From assembly GCF_963675165.1 (NCBI RefSeq), contig NC_087389.1:4506120-4570119 (forward strand): a stretch of DNA of 64,000 nt. Reading direction: 5' to 3'. Both the position numbers and the translations under genes were made by a program. The first letter of the stretch is position 1, and the number at the start of each line of letters is the position of its first letter. The notes below the pieces were generated by a model. The model was given only the letters and a program-made list of their open reading frames with translations, was not told where the DNA came from and did not search any database. This document shows, piece after piece, positions 37,003-46,997 of this stretch. Source of the DNA: Halichondria panicea. Its lineage: Eukaryota; Porifera; Demospongiae; Suberitida; Halichondriidae.

Positions 37003-37061
37003 TAGCCTCGATTCCAGGCCGATTAAAATACGTATTTTAATGCGGCCTGGAATCGAGGCTA
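37003..37061. mobile_element. 59-bp hairpin TAG...CTA element
   Basis: Arms TAGCCTCGATTCCAGGCC (37003-37020) and GGCCTGGAATCGAGGCTA (37044-37061) enclose attaaaatacgtattttaat. Exact 9-bp duplications gctactacc lie at 36994-37002 and 37062-37070. It is nested in the 933-bp element. Confidence 0.85.
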
Positions 37062-37106
37062 GCTACTACCTAAAACTTCCTTTCTTCACTAAAATTAATA
37101 GCAAAC

Positions 37107-37179
37107 TAGCCTCGACTCCAGCCCTTGAATAGTGAATAGCCTTTGAATAGCCTTTCTCAGCGGCTTGGAATCGAGGCTA
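37107..37179. mobile_element. 73-bp TAG...CTA element
   Basis: It begins TAGCCTCGACTCCAG and ends TTGGAATCGAGGCTA. Flanks atagcaaac (37098-37106) and atagcgaac (37180-37188) match at 8 of 9 positions. Confidence 0.7.
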
Positions 37180-37360
37180 ATAGCGAACATGTGGCATTCA
37201 GCTACTGCGCATGCTCAACTTCTTATTCTGGGTGGGCTTATAATCGAGTGAAAATACCCTTGTGCAAGAACTTTGAAGCAAAAGAGGGGATGGGCGTTTA
37301 TTCAAGATGGGCTTATTTTCGCGAGGGTACGGTAAATACTGGAATGTTAGTAGTGAATCT

Positions 37361-37382
37361 GGGGAAATCCTGGTTTTTCCCC
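37361..37382. promoter_or_regulatory. Displaced NF-kB-like motif of NLR-C
   Basis: GGGGAAATCC then GGTTTTTCCCC, homologous to 14556-14577. Without the 933-bp element it would lie about 90 bp upstream of the NLR-C ATG. Confidence 0.45.
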
Positions 37383-37431
37383 TAGCAAGGCTTCCTGTCA
37401 CATGCAATACACTGCTGAACTACAATGTAGC

Positions 37432-37505
37432 TAGCCTCGATCCCAGGCCGCACTTCCCACTTCACTTTTCTATGAAGCTGAAGGCCGCGCCGGTGAAGGA
37501 GGCTA
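37432..37505. mobile_element. 74-bp TAG...CTA element
   Basis: It begins TAGCCTCGATCCCAGGCC and ends GAAGGAGGCTA. Exact 9-bp duplications caatgtagc lie at 37423-37431 and 37506-37514. The hairpin is weaker than in the 57- and 59-bp elements. Confidence 0.8.
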
Positions 37506-37539
37506 CAATGTAGCAGGCTAGCACAGTGGATTAGTGGAC

Positions 37540-38970
37540 GTGGGGGAGATGGCCTGATAATCCTGATGACTCAGACTGCTTTGTAGAGTGACTGAAAGAT
37601 CAGGAGAGAAGCTGGGAGCATGTGATGGAAGTTAGACTGCATGGAGCTGACATAAACCATAGATAGCATAAACCATGTGGACTGCAGCACTGTAATTAGG
37701 TGACTCTACACCGGCACCGTCACTACTTCGTACTGGTTGTATAAACTACATCATGAGATGAGTGAGTGCCTACTGCAATGGAGTCTATGTCTTGTAAGCA
37801 ATGGTGACAATTCCGAGCTGCTTGAGTGTACGTGTGTTCGGGTTGTGCTTTACACTGTGTTGGTGTGAGTGGTGTTTTCAATGGCTTCCTCTCTCCTACA
37901 GTTGAGGAGACAAGAAGAAGCACTGAGAAGAGATACAGAGTACAGTAGCTGGAGTCATTCAAGGTCAGCTATTTAATATAGTGTGTCCTATTCAGCACAT
38001 GATGTGTTTCCCTGTAATGTATTTAAAGGTGTGCAATGTACGATCGCGACCCACCCACCCACACACACACATCTATAGGCCTAAGTTAAGAGAGGGGCCT
38101 CACGTAAACTGGCCACTCAGGCGCTAACAAACTTCAGCAGTATGGAAGAGGGTCTGTCATCAAAGACTAAAAACTCCCCTGACACCCAGCCCTTACATGC
38201 AGCCCACCTACCTCCAGTCTGGTGAGCAGCCTATAAGCAGTGAGGGACAGTCTCAATACATGGGTCCATGGACAAGGGTTAAATACGGTACTGGTCAATT
38301 CTGGCTACCCCCAATCTAAATTTTTAATGTACGGCTGGATATATATGACGTTTTGGGTGTGGTTTGGGAGGGATTACACTTAGATAGAGAGCATAACGAT
38401 TCATTATCGAGACAAAACTGCAAAATTAGTCATTAGATTCGAGGTAGGGCCGTGGCTATTTTCTGAAATGCATGTATTTCGGCCAAACTGCACTAGACCG
38501 GATTAATTAACAAGAGTCTACTGTATACCCACCCGGTGTCTCTTAAACGCAATTAATTTTTGAAAAGATACACCAAGTGATTTAGGGGTATACAGTTCAT
38601 TCTGCAGGACTTTTACTGAAGTTCAAGGGTCAATGTGAATCTTGTAAACCTTTCAGACAGACATTGAGTTATTAGTTGGTGCAGAGAACAGTAATTAAGT
38701 ATAGCATTGCTTGTAGTATAAATTATTAATAGATGCATGTGCTTTCGTGTATATAGTATTTATTTTGTGACAAGCTTAGCGCTCACCAGTTGAGTGCACG
38801 CAATAAGCGTACTGCATGTATTCTGCTATAATTATGGTCACATAACTCACCCCTCCCCTCCTCCCCATTCTACAGATGTTCCATGCTGATGACTATAGAG
38901 CTACAGGCTCTCTCTAAACGACACTGCCCTTTCTGTAATTATAGAAACTCTTCCGACTCTATGACTATCA
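37540..38970 (+). pseudogene. Relic P', second copy of unrecognised gene
   Basis: This is the paralogue of 14620-15644 plus 22226-22330. It reads WPDNPDDSDCFVE, a stop, then LKDQERSWEHVMEVRLHG near 37548-37650. Next comes LRRQEEALRRDTEYSSWSHS at about 37903-37965. A damaged copy of the KRGAS exon follows at 38075-38290, where part of AYYAAKRG is deleted. The MFHADDY piece is at 38876-38970. The family is unknown. Confidence 0.45.
38291..38875. other. No gene seen
   Basis: AT-rich DNA between pieces of relic P'. Only short frames and no domain, RNA gene or clear inverted repeats. Confidence 0.5.
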
Positions 38971-39141
38971 ATTTTCTTTTGCTATTAATTTTGCAAATAG
39001 CATTATACATGTAACTGTTGAGAAAAGCAGTTGATTGTGTCTAAAAAAATATAAGAGTCTTTCACACAATAATGATTATGTTATAGCAGAGTTTTTAATT
39101 ACTGTCCATAAATATACGTACTGTTCTCAGAGAGTGCATGG

Positions 39142-41599
39142 TCATTTCTTCCTTCTTTGTCGGATCGTTTTTGGTAGTGTGAAGATGTTTTGAGATTGAG
39201 ACTCCTCTTCTGATTTACTCTCTCTGGTAGGAGCACCTCGACTCTGTGTGGGTGTGTGTGTTAGTATCACAAAAAAATGAAACGGCTATTATAATAAATT
39301 TGGTTAACCCTTTAATATATGTTATACAATAATTATTATACAGTTGTGCATGTACATACACCACGTATCTCATTCTGCCAATGCACAATATATTAACCAC
39401 CCACACACAGATGCACTCACACTTCTCTGTTCATCAATTACGACTGTACCGTCGAGCAGTTCATTGGAGGGGGGAACATATCTCGCCAGGGCTGGGAACG
39501 AAAGGTACGCAATCTCCACCTGTATTTTGTATCTAGAGAGAGAGAGAGAGAGAGAGAACAATAGTGTACACCTAAAGAAGTAACAGTGTTTTACTGTTCA
39601 GGATTGATAGCCTGCACATGTGTAAGTGTATTATGTACATAATCAGGAGCCGTTCGTGGGCTCCAGCTACATGTACCTTCTTGACGCGTCTCGGTCGGCC
39701 ATTGCCTTTCCCTTTCACACACTTATTGTTACTCTTCTTCACAAGGTTCACAACATCCACATCCACCTTGTGAGAAATGGGAGGGTGGGTTTCCCGGCTA
39801 CCCTCGCCTACTTCCATGACCTCAGGGGACCCACGAGATTGAAGATATTCTGACCGTGCTATGCGAGCAAATTTTCCCATCCGGGGAACCTGTATGTGTG
39901 TGTTGGGGGGAGAGGGGTAAACAAAGTCATTCTTGATATAGCATGAGATGAAACTGAGTGCATGTTTTATGAAATATACAAGCAACTTACTCGCCTTCGG
40001 GACTGTGCCTGTATTATATAAAGCACAAGGAATCTTGTGCTACACGTGTGATGACTTTTACCAAAAATATGCCTCGAGGCTACATGACTGTGTAAATACT
40101 TTAAGGTGACACAGGTAGATTTGTTTGCGATCTCACGGTTTATCATTTTGCTGGCATTATAAAGTTGTGAAATTAATGTTATTCACAGCGCGATTTTATT
40201 CTCATTCGCAGAAATAGCCCTGCGAAAATATATTACCTGAAGAGACTGCTTGTAACCTTGACAACGTGATAAGACATGACACACACATACATGTACATGT
40301 ACCTTCACTGTTGGTTTGGCCCTGGACACAATGAGCCCATCTCCCGACAGCACTGGCTTGTACTTTTTGCTCTGTGGAGGGTCCTCGTACTGGGTCCCCA
40401 GCGGGTTTTCCCCTTTACTACCACCGTCACCCTAGCAGTGTCACGACGCATGAACGAATTTAGCTGGTAATATTGCGCTGTGTTACTGTGCTCATCACTA
40501 CTCGGTATTCAATGTCAGTACCTACACACATTGTGGACACACAAATACTCACCTCTTTTTTCCAGAGCACATCAGTTTCCTGCAGAGGGTTGACCTTTGA
40601 CCTCTTGCCCATGGTAGTGAAGATACTAGTCGGGGCAGACACTCTCACAGATGTTGTACCTGTCAGGGTAACGGCAAATGAAGTTGCATTCTGATCGGCA
40701 GCTTCAATAAAAGACAGTGGTGGTACAGTAGACAAATTGGATTCAGCTTCAATTTCTATCGGTTTTTGAGCACTAAGGAAAGGAGTGGTTTTGGCTATCG
40801 GGGAGACTTTGATTTTTGTTACTGGTGTTCTATAGCCTGCAGCTCTCTGTGTGGAAGGTCCTGCAGTAACGACGCTGCTATTATATCTCGTCGTATGAGA
40901 AGATATGGGAAGGTGAGCGGGGAGACCATCGGCCAAACTAGAAGGCTTCTTCCGATTAGCCAATGAGGTAGTCTTGGTTTTTTCTTGAATCGGTACTTTT
41001 ACTGTCTGCACTACACATTGCTCCTTAATGCGCTGCGACTCTAAGTCTGATGTGCTACATTCCATCAAATCATTTTCTTGTGTTGTACTAGAAGTTGTGT
41101 TGATATTTATAATACTGCATACCTCACGATCAACTCGTCGAGCTTTTTGGAGAGTAATAACATTGCCATCAATCACAGAAATGACGTTACTAGATCTAGT
41201 AGATCTATGATTTGATAGTCGTTGGTGTGATCGTGACTTTTGGGGAGCTCCATCAGAACACAATGTTTCAGAACCATTCATGGTCATTGTCCCTACAAGA
41301 TGTTCTTGAAGCCATTTTTCCATTGTATCGGCTAGTTTAGGATGGGCACGATGTTCTTTAGCATCACGGACACACTTTATGAACAAAAAGGGAGCTGGAT
41401 CCCCTTTTATGCCCATAATTGTAACTAGATATTCAATTTTCTTCTTTCGTGTTTGATGTAAGCACAGTGTTTCCATTTCATCTGGTGTCAGTAGTGCTTG
41501 CTTGTTTAGAAAGGGTATCATCTCATCAACGTTTAGAAATTTCACAAAATCTACATGATGAGCCATGAAAAATTTTGCAGAATCTACGTTTTCAGCCAT
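39142..41599 (-). CDS. Gene E: CARD domain fused to an unrecognised basic tail, 529 aa
   Basis: Five exons in phase 0 throughout: 41599-40553, 40431-40303, 39889-39677, 39519-39421 and 39243-39142 (stop). Residues about 8-98 form a CARD-like domain very similar to that of NLR-B and NLR-C (LLTPDEMETL..TRKKKIEYLVTIMGIKGDPAPFLF). Residues about 200-230 keep the NLR linker repeat (VQTVKVPIQEKTKT..LAN). The remainder is new: low-complexity sequence, an AT-hook-like GNGRPRRVKK, a conserved-looking EIAYLSFPALARYVPPSNEL segment, and a Ser/Glu then Lys/Arg-rich end. There is no NACHT or LRR. It could be an adaptor or decoy that competes for CARD contacts; this is inference. The C-terminal family is not recognised. 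Confidence 0.75.
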
Positions 41600-41775
41600 T
41601 GTCCAGAGCTTGGTAGCTAGCTAGCTAGGCTTGTTGACATGCATGGGAAAATCCCATATCTGGGAAAATGGGGAAAACCTTGGTTTTCCCCCTTCTTATC
41701 TTGTCTTGTCTTACTTGACATGCGCAGACAATACTTAAATAGAGCATAATAAATTTATTGTGGGCTAATTCGAAG
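41600..41775. promoter_or_regulatory. Divergent promoter of gene E and Spindly with kB-like motifs
   Basis: Only 176 bp separate the two ATGs. The interval holds GGGAAAATCCC at 41645-41655 and GGGGAAAACC...GGTTTTCCCC at 41670-41692, matching the motifs upstream of the NLRs. No TATA box is obvious. Confidence 0.5.
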
Positions 41776-44700
41776 ATGAATATTTCAGAGCTAACACTAG
41801 AGTTGGAGGTGAAACAGCTACGGGCTCATCTTGAAGAGAAAGAGGAAACTCTGGATAAAGCAGCTCAATTTGGGAGACAACTTCTGGAAACCAACAAAGA
41901 ACTGGAACAGCAACTGGAGGAAAGCACTAAGACTTGCTATGAGAGGATAGAGGCAAGTACCGTACCAACTTACAAACTACAAAAATCTATGATAGAGTTG
42001 TTACGTTACTAGGGATACACTGGAGTGCAACCTCGCTATGCATATCGTATACATGTAGCTGATAATTTCCAGGGGGGGGGGGGGGCAACATGATCGTGAT
42101 TTTTGTGGTTGAAGCTCTGACTACAAATATTTTACCCACGAATGAATCGGCCTTACCTAGTACCTACCTTTACCTGCAGCTCAAGCAGCAACCACTTATC
42201 CACGCTATCCACGAAGTGACTAAATATTGCTCAACCCCAAAATACTCATAACTAGGCCACACCAAATTGATCTTATGTTTCAGGGACTTTTAATCCCCAA
42301 AAACAGACCAGGGTGGCAGGCAAAAAAAGAAAAAAATTGATGAATATCATTATAAAACCACAAACAGAGTCACAACACACCACAAAAAGTCACTTTAGCA
42401 AAACATTACAACGTTTTGCTAGATCACATGGCTATTCTGACCTCTGACCTGGACCACTAATTGGTTTTTTTTTGGCATTCTGCAAAAATATAACCCGGAA
42501 AATCTGTGAAACATAAGGTGTGGCCCTATAGGTAATCAGCTCTGTGTTGGGGTGTGCCAGAGGTAACTGGGCGGAGCCTGGACACTATAATGATTGTAGG
42601 TAATCACGAATCATCAATTTCAATTTAAGAACCATTGTCTAGCTTATGAGCAGAACGCTTGAAAAACTGCCTCTTCAGAGCTGTAGAATGGAGCTAAAGT
42701 GTCTTCAGTACAATCACTAACATGTCCTCCAACTTTGAGGTCAAACCGTTACAGTCTGCAGTAAACAGAGCCACTAGTTTGATTGTGTCTGACGTTTGTT
42801 TATTCTGCCTAAATCTCAACTAGAGCATCGCTTCGCTCGGAATTAGGTTTCATTGCACAGTCTAGTGCATGCTACTGTTACAATAACTTTTATCCAGTAA
42901 ACAGTCCTAGCTATAGAATGCTTGTCAACAATTGTACGTGTACTGTAACCTCACTCCCACCCCTTCCTATTAAAGGGGCACCCAAGTGTGGAAGTGTACG
43001 TGTAGCAATAAAGACGTTTATTAAAAGCATAAATCTAGCTAGAGTTTTTGTCTATACATGTCTGCAAAGTTCGTTAACTCTTGATGTCTGCATTGCATAT
43101 CACAACTATCTCTTTATATGTAGTTACATTGTAGCTACACTGCTCATGGTCTGCACACTATAACCTTATCCCCTCTCCTGTCCAGGGTTTGGAGCAAGAG
43201 AAGCACTCACTCACGCTCAAGACCAACTGTCAAGCAGCCAATCTGGTCTCTGTACAGCAGGAACTAGAGGGTCTACAGAGCCAGCTAGAGGATAGACACA
43301 GGGACGAGGTGCGGAGGCTGGAGGAGGTGTGTCAGAGACGGGCTCATGCAGACGCTCAGACAAACGCTAGCCTCAAGGCCGAAGTTGAGAAGCTCGAGGT
43401 ATTGTTGAGTCGTGTTTGTGTTTGTACAGATACAAATGTGTGTGGGTGTGGGTATGAGGAAGACATGTAACTAAAGGAAGACATGTAACTAAAGGAGGGG
43501 TATGTTTTACCTTGGTATGGTGTCTGTGTGCGTGTGTATAATAATGGTGTACTTACATGTACTATTTATCCGATAATATTTATACCAAAGAATGTGAACT
43601 GATAGCTTGCATACTGACAATACAGTCGGTTAACTATAACAGAAACACTAGAATATTTATATACAGTAAGTAGGATACCCTCTTGAATAACCCCTCCCCC
43701 CAGGCCCAGCTGCATACGCTGACCGAGAAGTGTCACCATGAAGAGGCGACCATTCGCCAGCTGAGAGAGGACCTGTCCACTCCGGGCAACTCCACACTGC
43801 TACAGACCGAGCTAGAGGACGTGGAACAGCTGCTACTGGAAGGTGAGTAGTGTATTGATTAAACACCAGGGTGTACGTTTCCTAACACAGGTTCTAGGCC
43901 ATGAAATTTATCTCCTATCTACAGTTATGTATTAAGGTTCAGGGCAAGGTATTTATGCGAGACCAACATTTACATCCACATTGAATTGCCAGAGTTAGAC
44001 CAGGCATTTTATTACAACCCAGCATTTAATCGAGTACAGTACTAATGTATATGACAGTCTGGAACCTTTAGCCTTCAAGTTGCATGCCCCCCCACTCTCC
44101 CAGAGCGCTCTAAGGCTGAAGACCTGGAGGTGCGTCTATTGGAGGCTGAGGGCTGCTCTGAGGTGCTAGCCGTGGAGAGGGAGGGGTTGCTCTCCAAGGT
44201 GGCAACACTAGAGGAGGAGTGTCAGGAGAGGTGCAGACTCTCCAATGAGTGGTTCGAGGGACTCAAGGTACATACAGTTAGTATAGTACACTGTAGGACT
44301 GTGTTTTAGCTTTATTAACAATTTGAACCTCCTTTTCTCTTTCGTAACCATTTAGGGTAAAGTCGTACTTGCAAATTGTTGCTTGATTTACCTTAATTCT
44401 TATGCGTAGATAGTGTAGCTTGTATACATGCAGACTTGCAATCATGTTTATTAATTTTAGTACTATTTTTGCAATGATTGTCATTCACTGGCACATACTT
44501 TTCCCCTGACAGGAAGCCAAGGATCATAATGTTGCTCTGAAGAGTGAGCTGGACTTGCTCAAGCTGGACCAGGAGGCGGGTTATCACGGCAATAAGGGGA
44601 ATTCCCTCTTTGGGGAGGTGGAGGACAAGAGAGTGGAGGCTGAACGCAAATTCATCTCACTCCAGGTCCGACACGAGAGTCTGGAGAAGAACCACTCAAT

Positions 44701-46754
44701 CACTAAACAGCGTTACGCCAGGCTCAAGGTGAGCGTGCATGTACAAACATTTGTAGGTCAATGGAGGTCAAATTGTGTACGTAATAATAGTAGACCCTCT
44801 ATTTTCTATCTTTTGTTGTTAGAAAACTTTTTTGTAAAAATTGGAAGACTCTTATTTACAGTGTACATATGCAGTATTTACTTGAAACTTATAATTACAT
44901 CCCCCCCCCCACACACACACACACACACACAGGCTGAGATGTCGGCTCTATTCTGTCGTTACAGTTCCACCTCTGCTGATTCTAACCATCTCCAACGGCT
45001 ACAAAGGGCACTCTCTCAAAGCCAGAGCGAAAATGAGGGACTACGCAACAAAATGCGCAAACTAGAGACTCAACTTTCAGACAGTACCTCTCTACAGGAC
45101 CAGCGGAAACTTGTGTCTGCATTCGTGGACTTTGGGGACAAGGCTGAGTACATCCAGTTCCTGGAGCACGAGATCGACCAGGCAAAGTGAGTGAGAATGT
45201 GCCGTATAGCGAGTAGTTTTCGTTGCTGAAAATACTCACCCAATTAAATATTTTGTCATCTAAATATTTGGACAGCGCAGAATAGTGACTTAGAGTCTAT
45301 TGCGTAGAATAATTTTGTAGTTTTAATGTTCTAAATAGAAAATTTCCGCCATACAAAAACTATACTACATGTACATGTAGGATGATACAGTAACTGTATC
45401 GTGAGAGATCAGTAAATGTCTCGTTGATCATTTACTGACTAGGTATCCTAATAGTGACCCTTTTAGCTTATACATATACATGTAGGCTACATGTACCTAT
45501 TGTTGGAGCAGAATCTCTATGCATGTGTACATTGCTTTTCCTGTAGCTAAACAAACTTCATTGTAGCCGTAATGGCTACAAATGTAGTTGTGATGTCTTG
45601 CAATAATTATTAGTGTTAGGTGTACGTGCAGGCAATGTTTTCTACATGTGTGTTTTGATTTCCAAGCTGTACTGTACAGTATCCCACACCTCCAGGTCCC
45701 AGCAGAGTGCAGTACTGAAGGAGTTGGATGTGAAGAGGACACAGTTGGTCTGGGAGAGCAACAAACTGACTGAGGCTGAGTCCAAACTATACCACAGTGA
45801 GCAGCAGAACGCTCGCAGGAAAGAGGAGCTCACCAAGATAAGGATAAGACTGCAAGAGAGCACAGAGAAAATGAACCAAAGTGAGTGGAGTTGCCTGTAC
45901 ATGTCAGGGAATATTGCCACCCCTGTACTGTTCACCTCCAGGGTCATTAATGTATACCTACATCAGGGTTTTCAAACAGGATTTTTAGCTGGGAGGGGGT
46001 TCCGGTTCCCCGAACAAAAATGCAATAATTGTATCTGATGTGCAATTTGGGTTTTTTGTGCGTTCAAAACTTCTTTTAATAGAGATTGTGGACATTTTTA
46101 ATCATCAATTTTTCAGATTTCTAGGGGAGATTCCAGGGCCCCCCCCCCTCTCTACTAGACTATGAGTACATACATGTACATGAAAGGCATACATCCAATT
46201 AATTGCTGAATAATTATGTAGCCAAGACTGTTTTGTAGCTGTTATAATAGTGTTCATAACTGCTTTCTCCTTCATCCACAGCCGGCACCAAGATTGCCCA
46301 GTTGGAAGCCGACAAGACGTTTCTTGAGGGGGAGCTAAAATCTCGACGTGGTCGCAAAACATTTGCCCCAAACCCCCCCATGAACTATTTGAACACTGGT
46401 GACCGATCCCTGAACAACCAAAGCTCTTCAAGTAGCAGTCTCAGAAATTGTGACCCCCTAAGCAAACCAAGTGATATTATTTCAAAGGACAAAAGCGTCT
46501 CTTTGGCCAATCATCAAGAAACTATTGAGCGAAGAAGCGAATCGAACGGAGAGCTCAAAAGATATAACTCGAGTGAGAAATTAGAGCAGCCACAGAGAGT
46601 TATAAACTTGCTAGAGGAGTTAGAGACAGAGTTTAGCCGACAGAAGAGTAGTGATGTTGTGTCAGCTAGTAAAGGAGATACTGAGAACAGTGTGCCCAGC
46701 TCCAAGGTGGTCTATGTCAGTAACAAGAAAGCAGATCAATGCGCTCAACAGTGA
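41776..46754 (+). CDS. SPDL1: Spindly, dynein-dynactin adaptor at kinetochores, 606 aa
   Basis: Spindly links the RZZ complex at kinetochores to dynein-dynactin and supports checkpoint stripping in mitosis. Eight exons: 41776-41952, 43186-43398, 43704-43842, 44104-44267, 44513-44728, 44933-45186, 45696-45880 and 46282-46754. Phases agree throughout and the predicted length is close to the vertebrate protein. The N-terminal coiled coil carries the CC1-box pattern AAQFGRQLLETNKEL, as expected for dynein light-intermediate-chain binding. The Spindly motif is present as GNSLFGEVEDKR. The C terminus is VYVSNKKADQCAQQ, a CaaX box for farnesylation like the vertebrate CPQQ. Most of the rest is coiled coil, then a Ser-rich tail. 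Intron 1 uses a GC donor. The upstream neighbour, gene E, is divergent. Confidence 0.95.
41953..41954 (+). other. SPDL1: Non-canonical GC splice donor of Spindly intron 1
   Basis: The boundary GATAGAG|GCAAGT has the strong surrounding consensus usual for GC-AG introns and keeps phase 0 with exon 2 (E|GLEQEK). GT sites nearby would add residues with weak donors. Confidence 0.6.
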
Positions 46755-46997
46755 ACTCTCTTACAGCATCCTTGTTTGTTTGTGTGTATGAATGTACTCC
46801 ACACATGTACTGTACTGTTTGATAAATATTAACGCAAACGTCCCAATCAGTTTTTTATAACGACGATCTTTCCCTATTATGAGAATGCTGATAGTTTTGG
46901 TGGCTTTTAATCGAGGTTAGTGTTTTGCAAAAAAAGGTGGGTGGGGCTAATAGCCACATCATACTAAAAACCACATAACAGTATAAAAGAAAGCAGC

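Larger units (their letters stand above)
36402..37334. mobile_element. 933-bp inverted-repeat element at the NLR-C promoter
   Basis: Left end taccgtaccctcgcgaaaat at 36402 is mirrored at the right by attttcgcgagggtacggta ending at 37334, with a further atacgcccacc/gatgggctt continuation. The inside has no intact protein and holds nested hairpin elements at 37003 and 37107. It begins only 65 bp upstream of the NLR-C ATG. No clear target duplication was found. Confidence 0.75.

Noticed and set aside
36402-37334. 933-bp element as a member of the 9-bp-duplication family
   Set aside because: Its ends start TACCG, not TAG, and no 9-bp direct repeat flanks it.
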